A DNA stretch of 64,000 nt from JBAYJC01 sp041665285 (GTDB taxonomy: Bacteria; Patescibacteriota; Patescibacteriia; 2-12-FULL-60-25): the NCBI GenBank assembly GCA_041665285.1, contig JBAYJC010000001.1, positions 298,075 through 362,074 of the forward strand. Direction: 5' to 3'. The notes under the pieces were generated by a model. The model worked only from the letters and a program-made list of their open reading frames with translations. It had not been told where the DNA came from and made no database searches. This document shows positions 9,031 to 18,020 of the stretch, in pieces. Each line of letters starts with the position of its first letter. Position 1 is the first letter of the stretch. The translations under genes and the position numbers were made by a program.

Positions 9031-9654
9031 TTATTGGTGCATCTCGTCAGAGTTCGGCCCCTTTCCAGCCAAGTGCGTATAACGGTCAACCACCGTCTTC
9101 CGCAAAAAGGCCATGGTGCGGCGATAGCGACTTTTCACCGTATTCATCGGCTCACCAACCACAACCGCAATCTCTTCAAAGGTCATGTCCTCTGTTTCAT
9201 GCATAAGAATAACCGCCCGCGCCTGAACAGAAACAGTGCACAACAGCTCCGCTAAATATCGTACAACCTCTTCGCGATCCAGGAGCGTGGATGGCAAAGG
9301 ACGTTCATCTGGAATAGTCGCGGCAAAATCAAAATCACGATCCTGTTCGTCCATGACAGAAAAAAGAATGGGTCTTTTTTTTCGGAGCTGATCAATCACA
9401 GCATGCTTCGCAATCGTGAATAGCCATGTCTTGAATGGCTTTCGCGCATCGAATGCGTTCAGTTTTTGCCATACCTTCACAAATGTTTCTTGCGTCGCAT
9501 CTTCCGCAAGGCCGCTCTCCCCTGTCATGCGATACAAAAAAGTATACACAGATGACAAATATCGTTGGACGAGCATCGTGAATGCGACCTCATCGCCTGC
9601 ACGAAAAGATTGCACCAACTCCGCATCCGTACGGGGGTCTGTCATTTGTTCCAT
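9031..9654 (-). CDS. ECF-type RNA polymerase sigma factor
   Basis: 207 residues from ATG 9654 (GTG 9672 and ATG 9645 are alternatives). Region 2 is clear: FTMLVQRYLSSVYTFLYRMTG, then LAEDATQETFVKVWQKL and the -10 recognition segment PFKTWLFTIAKHAVIDQLRK. Region 4 is at about 135-190 with MTFEEIAVVVGEPMNTVKSRYRR, a helix-turn-helix reading the -35. The acidic linker between them is long. As first gene of an operon with a membrane protein, an adaptor and an ABC exporter, it probably controls that operon in response to envelope signals (inference from layout). Confidence 0.92.
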   Translation of the reverse strand: MEQMTDPRTDAELVQSFRAGDEVAFTMLVQRYLSSVYTFLYRMTGESGLAEDATQETFVKVWQKLNAFDARKPFKTWLFTIAKHAVIDQLRKKRPILFSVMDEQDRDFDFAATIPDERPLPSTLLDREEVVRYLAELLCTVSVQARAVILMHETEDMTFEEIAVVVGEPMNTVKSRYRRTMAFLRKTVVDRYTHLAGKGPNSDEMHQ

Positions 9655-9695
9655 GGAACCGTTGTTTAGCACGTTTTCATATGTTGATCAAGCGT

Positions 9696-11066
9696 TTATT
9701 TCGCTTTCACAAGCGCACGATGACGCCAATAATATAATCCACCCCGTACCACTTCTCCCGTCACACTACGCAACCAAATCAGCGGCCGACCGTCCCATAC
9801 GGGTTTCCGACACTCTACATCCTGAAACGAAGCCGACCACGTACCGCTATTTCCATAAAATACCCCGCGTTCCCACATCTCCTGAGGCAGGTGCGTATGG
9901 CCAAATACCACGGCTTTTCGTCGATGGATATCCGCGACATCACGAAGACGCTTGTCTAAGAGCGTGCATATTTCTTCCAGAGAAGGCTTGGGCGCCAACC
10001 ATTCGTACAACAACACACTCATACCCAACACAGCGCACGCGACGACGGAGGCACGCCAGCCATACATCAGCCAACCTGCGATGCCCGCCGTACACCCCAC
10101 AAGGATCATTAATAACCGATCAAGACGCAGTTCTCGAACCACACGAAAAACATGCTCATCAGAGGGCGTGGCAAATAATTGAATATGTGCGCGCATTCTT
10201 TCCGCGCTTGCCTGATATTCTGCTGTACTTTGCGCGATCATGCGGTCAATACGGTCCGCATAGGCATTGCTCTTTGTCCGTATCGTCGTATAAAACGTCA
10301 TCAAGGCTCCCCGCACCCAGGCATAGACCAATGAATGACGGCTGAATAAATAATAGCGCGCCCAATGGTTGGCATAGGAAGGAAGCGAAAGCAGAAACGA
10401 ATGATCCACATACGGATTAAAATAGCCCATACGCGTGACCAAATGCCGAAACGTGAGCGAACCCATATTGGGCTGGATACTTGTCCCCTCTTCCGTAAAA
10501 GGTTCTGTGGGAACACGAAAAGAACAGAGCCAATCATATTGATGCCCATGCTCCACATGCACGTCATCGCGCGTGTTATAAAACCACGCACGAAAAAGCA
10601 ACTGGCGCAGACAGCGATCCTCTGTCTCAACTCCGTGAGCAAGCACCTCTTTGCGCACCCGCGCCGTCAGGTAAGCCTGCACACCAGGAAATACAAGCTG
10701 GGCATCATGGTTACCCGCAATAAATACCACGCGACATCCTCCTGCTAACGCCTGCCCCACCGCACGCAAAAAAACCGTGTGGTCATCAAGGATCTGCCCT
10801 AACCGCGTGATCGCTGTGGCCTCATCGCGAGGCTGATCATCAAAAAGCACATGCCCGCGCATCACCACAGGCGCATCAAAATCAAACACATCTCCATTCA
10901 ACACGATTTCCTTTTCATCCTGTGGATTCTGATGCAGGATCTCCTGAACTAACTGTGCAAATTCTTCATCGGGAAAATGACACTTCTGACGATACTTCAA
11001 CCACAAGCCCTGTTCTGGCACAGCTTCGCAAAGATGAAGATCAGAAAGGATAAAACAATGTCGCAT
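9696..11066 (-). CDS. Calcineurin-like metallophosphoesterase with membrane hairpin
   Basis: 456 residues from ATG 11066; the metal-binding series begins right at that start (ILSDLHL, Asp9 and His11), followed by NGDVFDF, GNHD and, near the C-terminus, GHTHLPQ, so the two halves of the active site are separated by an insertion of over 200 residues. That insertion carries helical segments and two adjacent hydrophobic helices (about 315-352, LLMILVGCTAGIAGWL and VVACAVLGMSVLLYEWL). The core resembles UDP-diacylglucosamine hydrolase-like phosphoesterases, but lipid A synthesis is not expected in CPR, so the substrate is unknown. It ends about 40 bases upstream of the sigma factor gene. Confidence 0.8.
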   Translation of the reverse strand: MRHCFILSDLHLCEAVPEQGLWLKYRQKCHFPDEEFAQLVQEILHQNPQDEKEIVLNGDVFDFDAPVVMRGHVLFDDQPRDEATAITRLGQILDDHTVFLRAVGQALAGGCRVVFIAGNHDAQLVFPGVQAYLTARVRKEVLAHGVETEDRCLRQLLFRAWFYNTRDDVHVEHGHQYDWLCSFRVPTEPFTEEGTSIQPNMGSLTFRHLVTRMGYFNPYVDHSFLLSLPSYANHWARYYLFSRHSLVYAWVRGALMTFYTTIRTKSNAYADRIDRMIAQSTAEYQASAERMRAHIQLFATPSDEHVFRVVRELRLDRLLMILVGCTAGIAGWLMYGWRASVVACAVLGMSVLLYEWLAPKPSLEEICTLLDKRLRDVADIHRRKAVVFGHTHLPQEMWERGVFYGNSGTWSASFQDVECRKPVWDGRPLIWLRSVTGEVVRGGLYYWRHRALVKAK

Positions 11067-11141
11067 ACTACAGGACCTACGCACCACGCTTCTATTATAG
11101 TACGTCGTCGCGTCTTGTCTTGGTGCATCTGTCATAAACGA

Positions 11142-11169
11142 AGAAAAGCACCTTTGCAAGTGCTTTTCT
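11142..11169 (-). terminator. Terminator downstream of the cold-shock gene
   Basis: A perfect 10-bp stem, AGAAAAGCAC with GTGCTTTTCT, encloses an 8-base loop. Read on the minus strand it lies about 20 bases after the cold-shock stop codon with a T-rich 3' arm; the plus-strand side is also T-rich, so it may act in both directions. Confidence 0.7.
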
Positions 11170-11187
11170 TTTTCTTGGTTGGCGTTA

Positions 11188-11385
11188 TTAGACGCGCTGG
11201 ACGTTGACCGCGCGTGGGCCCTTCTCGGACTGCTCCACTTCAAAGGAGACCACGTCTCCGACCTGGAGCTCGTTGAACGTCACGTCGACCAAGGCGGAGG
11301 AATGGAAGAAAACATCCTTATCCTGTCCCTCTGGGGCGATGAATCCAAACCCCTTCTCCGTCAAGTTCTTAATTGTTCCCTGCAT
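11188..11385 (-). CDS. Cold-shock protein (CspA family)
   Basis: 66 residues, the normal length of a single cold-shock domain. RNP1 is KGFGFI (11-16) and RNP2 is VFFHSS (about 25-30), the aromatic residues that stack on single-stranded RNA or DNA. Start is ATG 11385, giving the canonical MQGTIKNL N-terminus; the frame is open for 90 bases upstream, but this is more likely a long 5' untranslated region as is typical of csp mRNAs, which are regulated through their leader. It acts as an RNA chaperone or transcription antiterminator. Confidence 0.93.
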   Translation of the reverse strand: MQGTIKNLTEKGFGFIAPEGQDKDVFFHSSALVDVTFNELQVGDVVSFEVEQSEKGPRAVNVQRV

Positions 11386-11564
11386 AAGACCGTCAAACAA
11401 AGAATAAAGCTGCAAAGATGAGCTGTTAGCGTAAATAACCAGTTTTTTACGCGCGGCGTCTTTTTGCCAAGACACAGTAGCCCTAAATCAAAAAAAAGGG
11501 AATAGGCACGGGTTTTGGGAGACTTGGGCTGGAACTTCCGCACAATCCGTGTTACAAGAATGGC

Positions 11565-12800
11565 ATGCGCATCGCCATTGTCGGCGGAGGAGCGGCAGGC
11601 CTCATGGCGGCCGTTGCTATCCACGAAACATCAGCCTCAACAGAGGTGTTTTTGCTTGAAAAAAATGATGGCCTCGGCAAAAAGGTTTTGATCACGGGCG
11701 GAGGACGATGCAATGTCACAACCGGTCTACAAGACATACGCACAATCCTCACAAAATATCCGCGTGGAGGAAAATTTCTCACCTCTGCCATGCATGCGTT
11801 TCCTCCATCTGCCATGTGCGCGTGGCTTGAAGAACAAGGCGTTCCGTTAAAGACAGAAGAAGATTTGCGCGTGTTTCCACAATCAAATAACGGCAAAGAT
11901 ATTGTCGATGCATTCACGCATTATTTCGAGACCGCAAAAACGCACGTCCTCCTCCATGCATCCGTAACGCGCGTAGAAAAACAAGGGACGCGATTCGCGA
12001 TCTTCACCAAACCTGAGAGCGAACCGCTACTCGTGGACCGGATCATCCTCACAGCGGGTGGCCAGGCCTATCGCCAGACTGGCTCTACGGGCGATGGCTA
12101 TGCACTCGCACAATCTCTTGGGCACACGATCACCACACTCGCGCCAAGTTTGAACGCATTTCTCACACGCGAATCCTGGCCCGCGAGCATTGCAGGCATT
12201 TCCTTTCCGCGCGCAACACTCACCATCAATCAAGACAAACATCTGAGCACAACCGGACCGTTCATCTTCACGCACAAGGGGTTGAGTGGTCCTGCGGTCT
12301 TTGCTCTTTCATCGCTGGTCGCATTTGCATCGTACAGCGCACAAAAACCCCTGGAACTCGCCATTGATCTGTTTCCAGACATGACAGACACACTCCTCGC
12401 AGATCGTTTGAACGGCCGCATTGCCCTCTTTCCTAAGAAAACGCTCGAAAATAATCTTGAGGCCTTTGTACCACGCCGCTTCGCAGAAATTCTTTGCATG
12501 GAATTAGATCTGCCGATCAACCAGCATTCTGCAGAGATCAGCAAACAGGAACGCAAGCGGATCGTAGCATGGTTGAAACACGTGCCATTGCGCGTGATTG
12601 GTCGTGATGCCGGTGAAGAATTCGTCACGGCTGGCGGCGTAGATACAAAAGAGGTCAATCCACGCACCATGGAATCCCTTATCTGCCCGGGTCTTTTTAT
12701 TGCCGGCGAACTCCTCAACGTTGATGGATTTACCGGCGGATTCAATCTTCAAGCCGCTTGGGCAACAGGGCATCTCGCGGGCACACACTCGACGAAATAG
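11565..12800 (+). CDS. FAD-dependent oxidoreductase, HI0933/BaiN family
   Basis: 411 residues with the N-terminal dinucleotide-binding motif GGGAAGLMAA (7-16), the family motif KVLITGGGRCNVT (about 43-55), and the C-terminal FAD contact GLFIAGELLNVDGFTGGFNLQ (split: GLFIAGELLN at about 373-382, then GGFNLQAAWATG). This family (YhiN, BaiN/RdsA) is widespread and several members are proposed dehydrogenases or reductases of steroids and other substrates; the reaction here is unknown. Start ATG 11565 is directly before the Rossmann strand. A strong terminator follows. Confidence 0.88.
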   Translation: MRIAIVGGGAAGLMAAVAIHETSASTEVFLLEKNDGLGKKVLITGGGRCNVTTGLQDIRTILTKYPRGGKFLTSAMHAFPPSAMCAWLEEQGVPLKTEEDLRVFPQSNNGKDIVDAFTHYFETAKTHVLLHASVTRVEKQGTRFAIFTKPESEPLLVDRIILTAGGQAYRQTGSTGDGYALAQSLGHTITTLAPSLNAFLTRESWPASIAGISFPRATLTINQDKHLSTTGPFIFTHKGLSGPAVFALSSLVAFASYSAQKPLELAIDLFPDMTDTLLADRLNGRIALFPKKTLENNLEAFVPRRFAEILCMELDLPINQHSAEISKQERKRIVAWLKHVPLRVIGRDAGEEFVTAGGVDTKEVNPRTMESLICPGLFIAGELLNVDGFTGGFNLQAAWATGHLAGTHSTK

Positions 12801-12807
12801 GTAACAG

Positions 12808-12845
12808 AAAACCGGTCGGACAATCGTCAGACCGGTTTTTGTTTT
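12808..12845 (+). terminator. Terminator of the flavoprotein gene
   Basis: AAACCGGTC (12808-12816) and GACCGGTTT (12830-12838) form a perfect 9-bp stem, followed by TTTTTGTTTTT. Confidence 0.85.
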
Positions 12846-12848
12846 TGC

Positions 12849-13265
12849 TTAGAGAGCCGCGTCTGTACCGCGCGCTTGCAACAAAGCAATGATCGTGTCC
12901 AATTTGGCGTTCAGCTGACGCAACTGGTCAACAGAGCCGTCATTGGCTGGAGCTCGGCTTGGGGTAAAGCTCGGACGCTCGGAAAATGATGGGCGTTCAC
13001 GTGGCGCATCGTGTCCATAGGAACGAGAGGATCCCTCTTCTTTTCCTTCTGGGACAAAGCACTCGCGGCAATACACTGGCTTCTTTCCATTCGGTCGGAA
13101 TGGGACTTCGCAGGCCACGCCACAGGCATGACATGTTGCTGGATACAAGGCGGCTCGTGCCCCGCTATCTCGTCCTCCTTCACGCTTCCAGGGCGATGGC
13201 TTTCCGCCAAACTTCTTCGCGCCCTTCCACCCTCCTGAACTGTCGTTTCCGCGGGGATAACTCAT
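12849..13265 (-). CDS. Zinc-ribbon protein with basic, low-complexity tails (CPR CxxC type)
   Basis: 138 residues. A Gly/Lys/Ser-rich N-terminus is followed by a metal-binding segment with Cys45, Cys48, Cys52, Cys66 and Cys69 (ATCHACGVACEVPF then PVYCRECF), separated by the characteristic 'FRPNGKKPVYCREC'. An Arg/Ser/Pro-rich linker leads to a short C-terminal helix (about 112-132, LRQLNAKLDTIIALLQARG) likely to oligomerise. Proteins of this design are common in Patescibacteria and have no assigned function; nucleic acid binding is plausible. The gene is convergent with the flavoprotein gene. Confidence 0.75.
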   Translation of the reverse strand: MSYPRGNDSSGGWKGAKKFGGKPSPWKREGGRDSGARAALYPATCHACGVACEVPFRPNGKKPVYCRECFVPEGKEEGSSRSYGHDAPRERPSFSERPSFTPSRAPANDGSVDQLRQLNAKLDTIIALLQARGTDAAL

Positions 13266-13451
13266 AGGTAACTCTTCGCAGTAATGATAAGTTGGTTCAG
13301 CGTAGACTATTTCAGCGAAAAAAGCAAGCCCCCGAGGGTCCGGACGTGTATTTCTGTTCTTTTCCTGTCACGGAAACCTAGCGAATGATGGATCGTACGT
13401 CGCAATAATGGCTTGAACTGGCCACTTTACCTCTTAAAATGGCGGCATTCA

Positions 13452-15053
13452 TCATTTTCGTCTTGTCGTGATGTGGCCCCCTGTAAACTGTACCCCACCC
13501 CTCGTGACCACAGCCGATCGATGGAACACGTCCAGTGTGAACCGGGCATCACCACTCGCCTTGATCAGAGGGAAATCGTGCACAATATGATGCTTGTTCA
13601 ATGCTTGCACCATGCGATTATGCGCCTTGATCGTCTCTGCACTACTTCCTCCCTCCCACAGCAAATCCAATCTCCCCTCCACCCATTCTTCGACGGTACG
13701 CGCATATCGACCGTGGTTGTGCTGATAGCGACGCATGCCTGCCACAAAATCCCCAAAGGCCCCCGCGCTTGGCGCATTCCCATACTGTTCCACGAAAAAC
13801 TGCGTCACCACGTTTTCTACACGTTCTCCTGTGACGCGCGGCCCGTTCTTTTTTACGATCGTGCTCCACTGATAGGCGTAAGAAGGCGCTTCCTCTTGCA
13901 TGAGCGTGCTCGCAGAACGTGCATAGCGTAAAAAGGCAAGGGCTATCAATTGTCTACGCGCGCCATCAAACGCCTGCTCAGGATGCATCGCGATGTCACT
14001 GTTCAGCGCCTGTGTGGCTTTTGCACCTGCATCAGGCATGAGTGCATACGCAAGATAGGTACCCACGTCGCTAGAAACAGGTTTCCACGTGTCATGAATG
14101 ACACGTGTCACCTCTCCAGCCAATCCTGCGTCCGTCAAAAACCCCCGCAACACGCGTTTGAGCTCCTGTTCATATTCGTCTGCAGAAACGCGTGCACTGT
14201 CAGCAGGCATCGGGCGAAGCGTGATAGGAAGGCTTGTATAAAACTCTTCCTGACCTATTTTTGCAAAAACATGCGCGATGTCCGTCAGTGTGACAGAGTT
14301 TTCTAGAGTGGAAACCCTGGGGGCTGTATACACGGCATACGCGGAACGTGTTGCTGACTGCACATTGGATAAAGAACCCGGACGCACGTCATTCGGTTCC
14401 GAAAGTTCAATACGCACAGAGGTTCGCACATCTGATCGTTGCGGCCCCATTAAAAATGCAAGAATCTGAGATGATTGCGTGCCGTCTGCCGTGAGAGTCA
14501 ACGCCGGAGGAGAAAGCGTCACGTAATAGTCTTTCGCAAGTGGAGGCACAACAGGCGTACTCGTGGCAGATGACACCGTAACTGCCGTATTCGTGCAACA
14601 GGTCTTCAGAGACGCTGTGCAGTCTGTTTGTGGGTAGCGCTTATCCGAAAGAATGGCCGAGCACTTGCTCGCGCACAGGCAATAATACCTCACCCCCTCT
14701 GCGCGATCACCAATGTACCCAAGCCAATCTGCTGGGCATTGATCTGGTGTTTCTAGCCATGCAGGACGCACAATCCCCCAGCAACTCCCCTGACGCCCCA
14801 TGCAATATTCATAGGTCTGGGTCTTGAGTTGCGCAGAGCCACTACAGGTATCATAGGCTTGTGCGCAGGAAGCCCCTTCTTTGGCCTTGTCCGAGGGCAC
14901 AGCGACGCCCACGCTCGCGCATGTGAGTCTCTGAGACGAGAATGGAGCTGGCTCAACTATGACACACGTACCAAGCATGTTCTTGTGTTCACCCGGATCT
15001 TCACAGGTCTCTGTAACAAGAGCATGAGCAACCGTGACCCACAGAAAAAACAT
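13452..15053 (-). CDS. Secreted Cys-rich protein of unknown function
   Basis: 533 residues from ATG 15053; the frame is open upstream to about 15116 and would add a hydrophobic stretch (NILQSFLLCG), so the real signal peptide may begin earlier at a non-ATG codon. The N-terminal 160 residues carry at least 16 Cys (for example YYCLCASKCSAIL and TCCTN), suggesting a disulfide-bonded exported domain. Then comes a Thr/Ser/Pro linker, a beta-rich domain (about 185-290) and a mainly helical C-terminal half. I do not recognise a family. It sits directly downstream of the YdjM-like gene and is probably cotranscribed with it. Confidence 0.6.
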   Translation of the reverse strand: MFFLWVTVAHALVTETCEDPGEHKNMLGTCVIVEPAPFSSQRLTCASVGVAVPSDKAKEGASCAQAYDTCSGSAQLKTQTYEYCMGRQGSCWGIVRPAWLETPDQCPADWLGYIGDRAEGVRYYCLCASKCSAILSDKRYPQTDCTASLKTCCTNTAVTVSSATSTPVVPPLAKDYYVTLSPPALTLTADGTQSSQILAFLMGPQRSDVRTSVRIELSEPNDVRPGSLSNVQSATRSAYAVYTAPRVSTLENSVTLTDIAHVFAKIGQEEFYTSLPITLRPMPADSARVSADEYEQELKRVLRGFLTDAGLAGEVTRVIHDTWKPVSSDVGTYLAYALMPDAGAKATQALNSDIAMHPEQAFDGARRQLIALAFLRYARSASTLMQEEAPSYAYQWSTIVKKNGPRVTGERVENVVTQFFVEQYGNAPSAGAFGDFVAGMRRYQHNHGRYARTVEEWVEGRLDLLWEGGSSAETIKAHNRMVQALNKHHIVHDFPLIKASGDARFTLDVFHRSAVVTRGGVQFTGGHITTRRK

Positions 15054-15109
15054 CCCACAAAGCAGGAAGCTCTGGAGTATGTTCCGTGAATGAAGGCGCG
15101 GTAAGGGTG

Positions 15110-15802
15110 TCAGACGCTACCAGTATACATCTGCCAAAATCCTTTTGCGAGCGCAAACACCGTTCGACCATTGCCGAGTAGCAGGACAAAAAGACACGTG
15201 TACACGGCAATATTTATCACGCGATGATGAGAAAAGCATTTGAGGGCGCTTCCAAGTGCTTTTGTCGGAGCAAAGTGCGCGCCCTGAAAATTGACCGCCG
15301 CATAGAGCTCGTCCAGCACAAGATGTAACAGATACCCAAGCGAGAGAGTCAAGCCAAACAAAAAGGCCTCTCCCTCTGACAGACCCAGTCGATCGGCTAA
15401 AGAAAATAACACTAATCCTGCCAAAAACGCCGCGGGAATAGAATGCGCCATGCCACGATGGCACGTGAACTTCTTGAAAAGCATACCCAGAACAACCCAC
15501 ACAAAGAAAAGCGCACTTAGCGCGTAGACAACCACTGACTGATAGTCCCCGGGCGCTCTACTCCACGCATACCAAGCTGAGGCACTGCTCGCGAGCAATG
15601 CCAATACACCAAATGTCAAATGAAATGGCACGCCGGAATCACTATCCATATCCGGCAAAATCGCGCCAACACTTGCCAACAGAAAAAACAGAGCGGCCGT
15701 GCCCCAGGAAAAGGGAGTAAACGAAAAAACCACCATGGCCAATAGGGGCACAGCTATGCCAAGCGTCACTCCAGATGTAAGATGCGTTCGAAAATTTGCC
15801 AT
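15110..15802 (-). CDS. YdjM-like membrane-bound metal-dependent hydrolase
   Basis: 230 residues from ATG 15802. The N-terminus MANFRTHLTSG with the early His, then GAILPDMDSDSG and CHRGMAHSI, matches the LexA-regulated/YdjM membrane hydrolase family (DUF457 type), where His and Asp residues form the presumed metal site; YLLHLVLDEL carries a further HxxxD. About seven membrane helices are predicted. Physiological substrates are not established in this family. The stop is a few bases before the open frame of the Cys-rich secreted gene. Confidence 0.82.
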   Translation of the reverse strand: MANFRTHLTSGVTLGIAVPLLAMVVFSFTPFSWGTAALFFLLASVGAILPDMDSDSGVPFHLTFGVLALLASSASAWYAWSRAPGDYQSVVVYALSALFFVWVVLGMLFKKFTCHRGMAHSIPAAFLAGLVLFSLADRLGLSEGEAFLFGLTLSLGYLLHLVLDELYAAVNFQGAHFAPTKALGSALKCFSHHRVINIAVYTCLFVLLLGNGRTVFALAKGFWQMYTGSV

Positions 15803-15909
15803 ACAGGACAATGAGCGCGACTACACAGACAAAGAGTATACCAGACAACACACCATTCCTCGAAGGAGCAGTATGCATAGGCTTCCTTATGGGCGTTTGA
15901 ATGGCAGTG

Positions 15910-15918
15910 TGCTAGAAT
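15910..15918 (+). promoter_or_regulatory. Extended -10 upstream of the pilus operon
   Basis: TGCTAGAAT, an extended -10 of the same form as other promoters in this window, lies 43 bases before the response-regulator ATG that heads the pilus gene run. No good -35 was found at 17 bases. Confidence 0.5.
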
Positions 15919-15960
15919 ATTGATGAAAAATTTGCTCTCCGTTTTTCTTTCTATTGCTCT

Positions 15961-16341
15961 ATGCCCCCGTCCAAAGAAAAAAAGAAAATTCTCGTGACAG
16001 AAGACGAAAAACCTCTGGCAAAAGCCCTGGAGCTCAAACTCTTACGCGAGGGCTATGATGTCACGGTGGCGCATGATGGCGAGCAAGCGCTTTCCCTTCT
16101 TGAACACGAGAAATTTGATCTTGTGCTTTTGGATCTCGTCATGCCAAAAATTGATGGATTTGGCGTTTTGACAGCCCTCCAAGACCGCAAATCAAAAACG
16201 CCCGTCATTGTCCTCACAAACCTTGCACAGGCCGAGGACGTAAAACGCATCCACGAATTGGGCGCAAAAGAGTATTTCATCAAATCAGATATCCCGCTCG
16301 TTGAGCTCGTTCAACGCATTAAAACATTTTTTGCCTCATGA
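15961..16341 (+). CDS. Response regulator, receiver domain only
   Basis: 126 residues, a single receiver domain: acidic pair Glu14/Asp15, phosphoacceptor Asp58 in LVLLDLVMP, a Thr in VIVLTN and Lys108 in YFIKSD. There is no output domain, so it must act by protein contact, as CheY-like proteins do. It heads the pilus operon and overlaps the start of the PilB gene by four bases (ATGA), which implies coupled translation and a role in pilus control. The cognate kinase could be the one at 25.9-28.2 kb. Confidence 0.92.
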   Translation: MPPSKEKKKILVTEDEKPLAKALELKLLREGYDVTVAHDGEQALSLLEHEKFDLVLLDLVMPKIDGFGVLTALQDRKSKTPVIVLTNLAQAEDVKRIHELGAKEYFIKSDIPLVELVQRIKTFFAS

Positions 16342-18020
16342 ACCTTACTGCAGACACCATTAAGGAGATACTCATAAAAGGAGGCTACGTCTCACCGGAG
16401 GACCTTAACAAAGCAGAGACCGTTGCCAAAGCACGGCACACCACCGTACTCGAGTATCTCTTCAGCCAAGAGCTCTTGACCAAGGAGCTTTGGGGACAAG
16501 CGATTGCTGAATCGTTTGATGTTCCCTATGCGGATATTGAGGCAACACCTCCGCCAAAAGAGCAGGTCCTCAAATTGCCAGAAACTCTTGCACAAAAATT
16601 TCATGCGGTCCTTTTCAAGGATGATGCTAAGCAGTGCGTGGTCGCTACGGATGATCCCGAGCAATCTCCCGCTCTTAAACAAGCGCTCAAGGAAGCTCTG
16701 CCTAATAAAAAATGTACAATTGCTTTTTCCCTTCCAGAACAGATTCAGGGAGCGCTCGTTCATTATCGCAAGACACTTGAAACACGGTTTGTTGCTATCT
16801 TAAAAGAACAGCAACGTGTTGCCCCGGAAATTATTGATGAAATTATTGAAGACGCCCTTTCTTTACGTGCATCAGACATCCACTTTGAACCGCAAGCAAA
16901 AGAAGTACTCATTCGCTTTCGTGTCGATGGCGTTTTACATGAAGCGGGTCGCATTCCAAAAAATTATTACGAGAACATCCTCAACCGCATCAAAGTGCTC
17001 GCACGATTGCGCATTGACGAACATCAGTCCAGTCAAGACGGTGCCATGCGGTATGCCACAAACGAGCATACGGTCGACATGCGCGTCTCTGTGGTGCCGA
17101 CCCTCGACGGTGAGAAAATCGTTATCCGCCTGCTCTCCACATACCTTCAAGGCTTTACGCTCGCAGACCTCGGTCTTTCTGAGGCAGATCAAGAGCGCTT
17201 GAATCGATCGTCGAAAAAACCGTTTGGCATGATCCTCGTGACCGGCCCCACTGGGTCCGGAAAAACAACGACCCTTTACGCCCTCATCAAGATTCTCAAT
17301 CGTCCGGAAGTAAATATCACCACGATTGAAGATCCTGTTGAATACCACATCGCTGGGATCAACCAAATCCAGGTCAATCCGCAAACCAATCTCACCTTTG
17401 CAAAAGGATTGCGTGCCATTGTGCGCCAGGATCCAAATATCATTCTCGTCGGAGAAATTCGTGATCAGGAAACCGCGGAAATCTCCATCAATGCCGCTTT
17501 GACCGGCCATCTGCTTTTTTCAACGTTTCATGCAAACGATGCCGCGACCGCGATTCCTCGCCTCATGGACATGGGCGCAGAACCATTCTTAATGGCTTCC
17601 ACACTTGAGCTGGTGATTGCCCAGCGTTTAGCACGCAAAATCTGCGAGGCTTGTCGCTATAGCGCCTCCATCAAACAATCATCCATCAAGGCACTCCTGC
17701 CGCAATCCGAACACTATTTTGGAAAAAAAGAAACGATCAATCTGTATCGCGGCAAAGGATGCGATGCTTGTCATGGCACGGGCTATCGCGGACGCACTGC
17801 TATCTTTGAATTCATTGAGAACACACCGGAGATGCAAGACCTGATCCTCAAACGACCATCTTCAAAGGATATCCAAGACCTTGCACGTCGCCAGGGCACC
17901 ATATCGCTGTTCGAGGATGGCATAGAAAAGGTCAAAGCCGGTATCACCACCCTAGAAGAGCTCCTGCGCGTCTCCAATCCGCCTCGTTCCTTGTATGATC
18001 GCAAAAAAGCGCACGGCTGA
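16338..18020 (+). CDS. pilB: Type IV pilus assembly ATPase PilB (GspE family)
   Basis: 560 residues. The N-terminal GspE/MshE-type domain (about 1-150) precedes the hexameric ATPase core: N2 domain with ASDIHFEP, Walker A GPTGSGKTTT (about 303-312), Asp box and Glu residues in TIEDPVEYHI, Walker B around NIILVGEIRDQETAE and the His box LLFSTFHAND. A tetracysteine zinc site, CEAC and CDACHGTGYRGR, is present near residues 437-480. PilB powers extension of type IV pili in the cytoplasm. No PilT retraction ATPase is seen in the window. Confidence 0.95.
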   Translation: MNLTADTIKEILIKGGYVSPEDLNKAETVAKARHTTVLEYLFSQELLTKELWGQAIAESFDVPYADIEATPPPKEQVLKLPETLAQKFHAVLFKDDAKQCVVATDDPEQSPALKQALKEALPNKKCTIAFSLPEQIQGALVHYRKTLETRFVAILKEQQRVAPEIIDEIIEDALSLRASDIHFEPQAKEVLIRFRVDGVLHEAGRIPKNYYENILNRIKVLARLRIDEHQSSQDGAMRYATNEHTVDMRVSVVPTLDGEKIVIRLLSTYLQGFTLADLGLSEADQERLNRSSKKPFGMILVTGPTGSGKTTTLYALIKILNRPEVNITTIEDPVEYHIAGINQIQVNPQTNLTFAKGLRAIVRQDPNIILVGEIRDQETAEISINAALTGHLLFSTFHANDAATAIPRLMDMGAEPFLMASTLELVIAQRLARKICEACRYSASIKQSSIKALLPQSEHYFGKKETINLYRGKGCDACHGTGYRGRTAIFEFIENTPEMQDLILKRPSSKDIQDLARRQGTISLFEDGIEKVKAGITTLEELLRVSNPPRSLYDRKKAHG

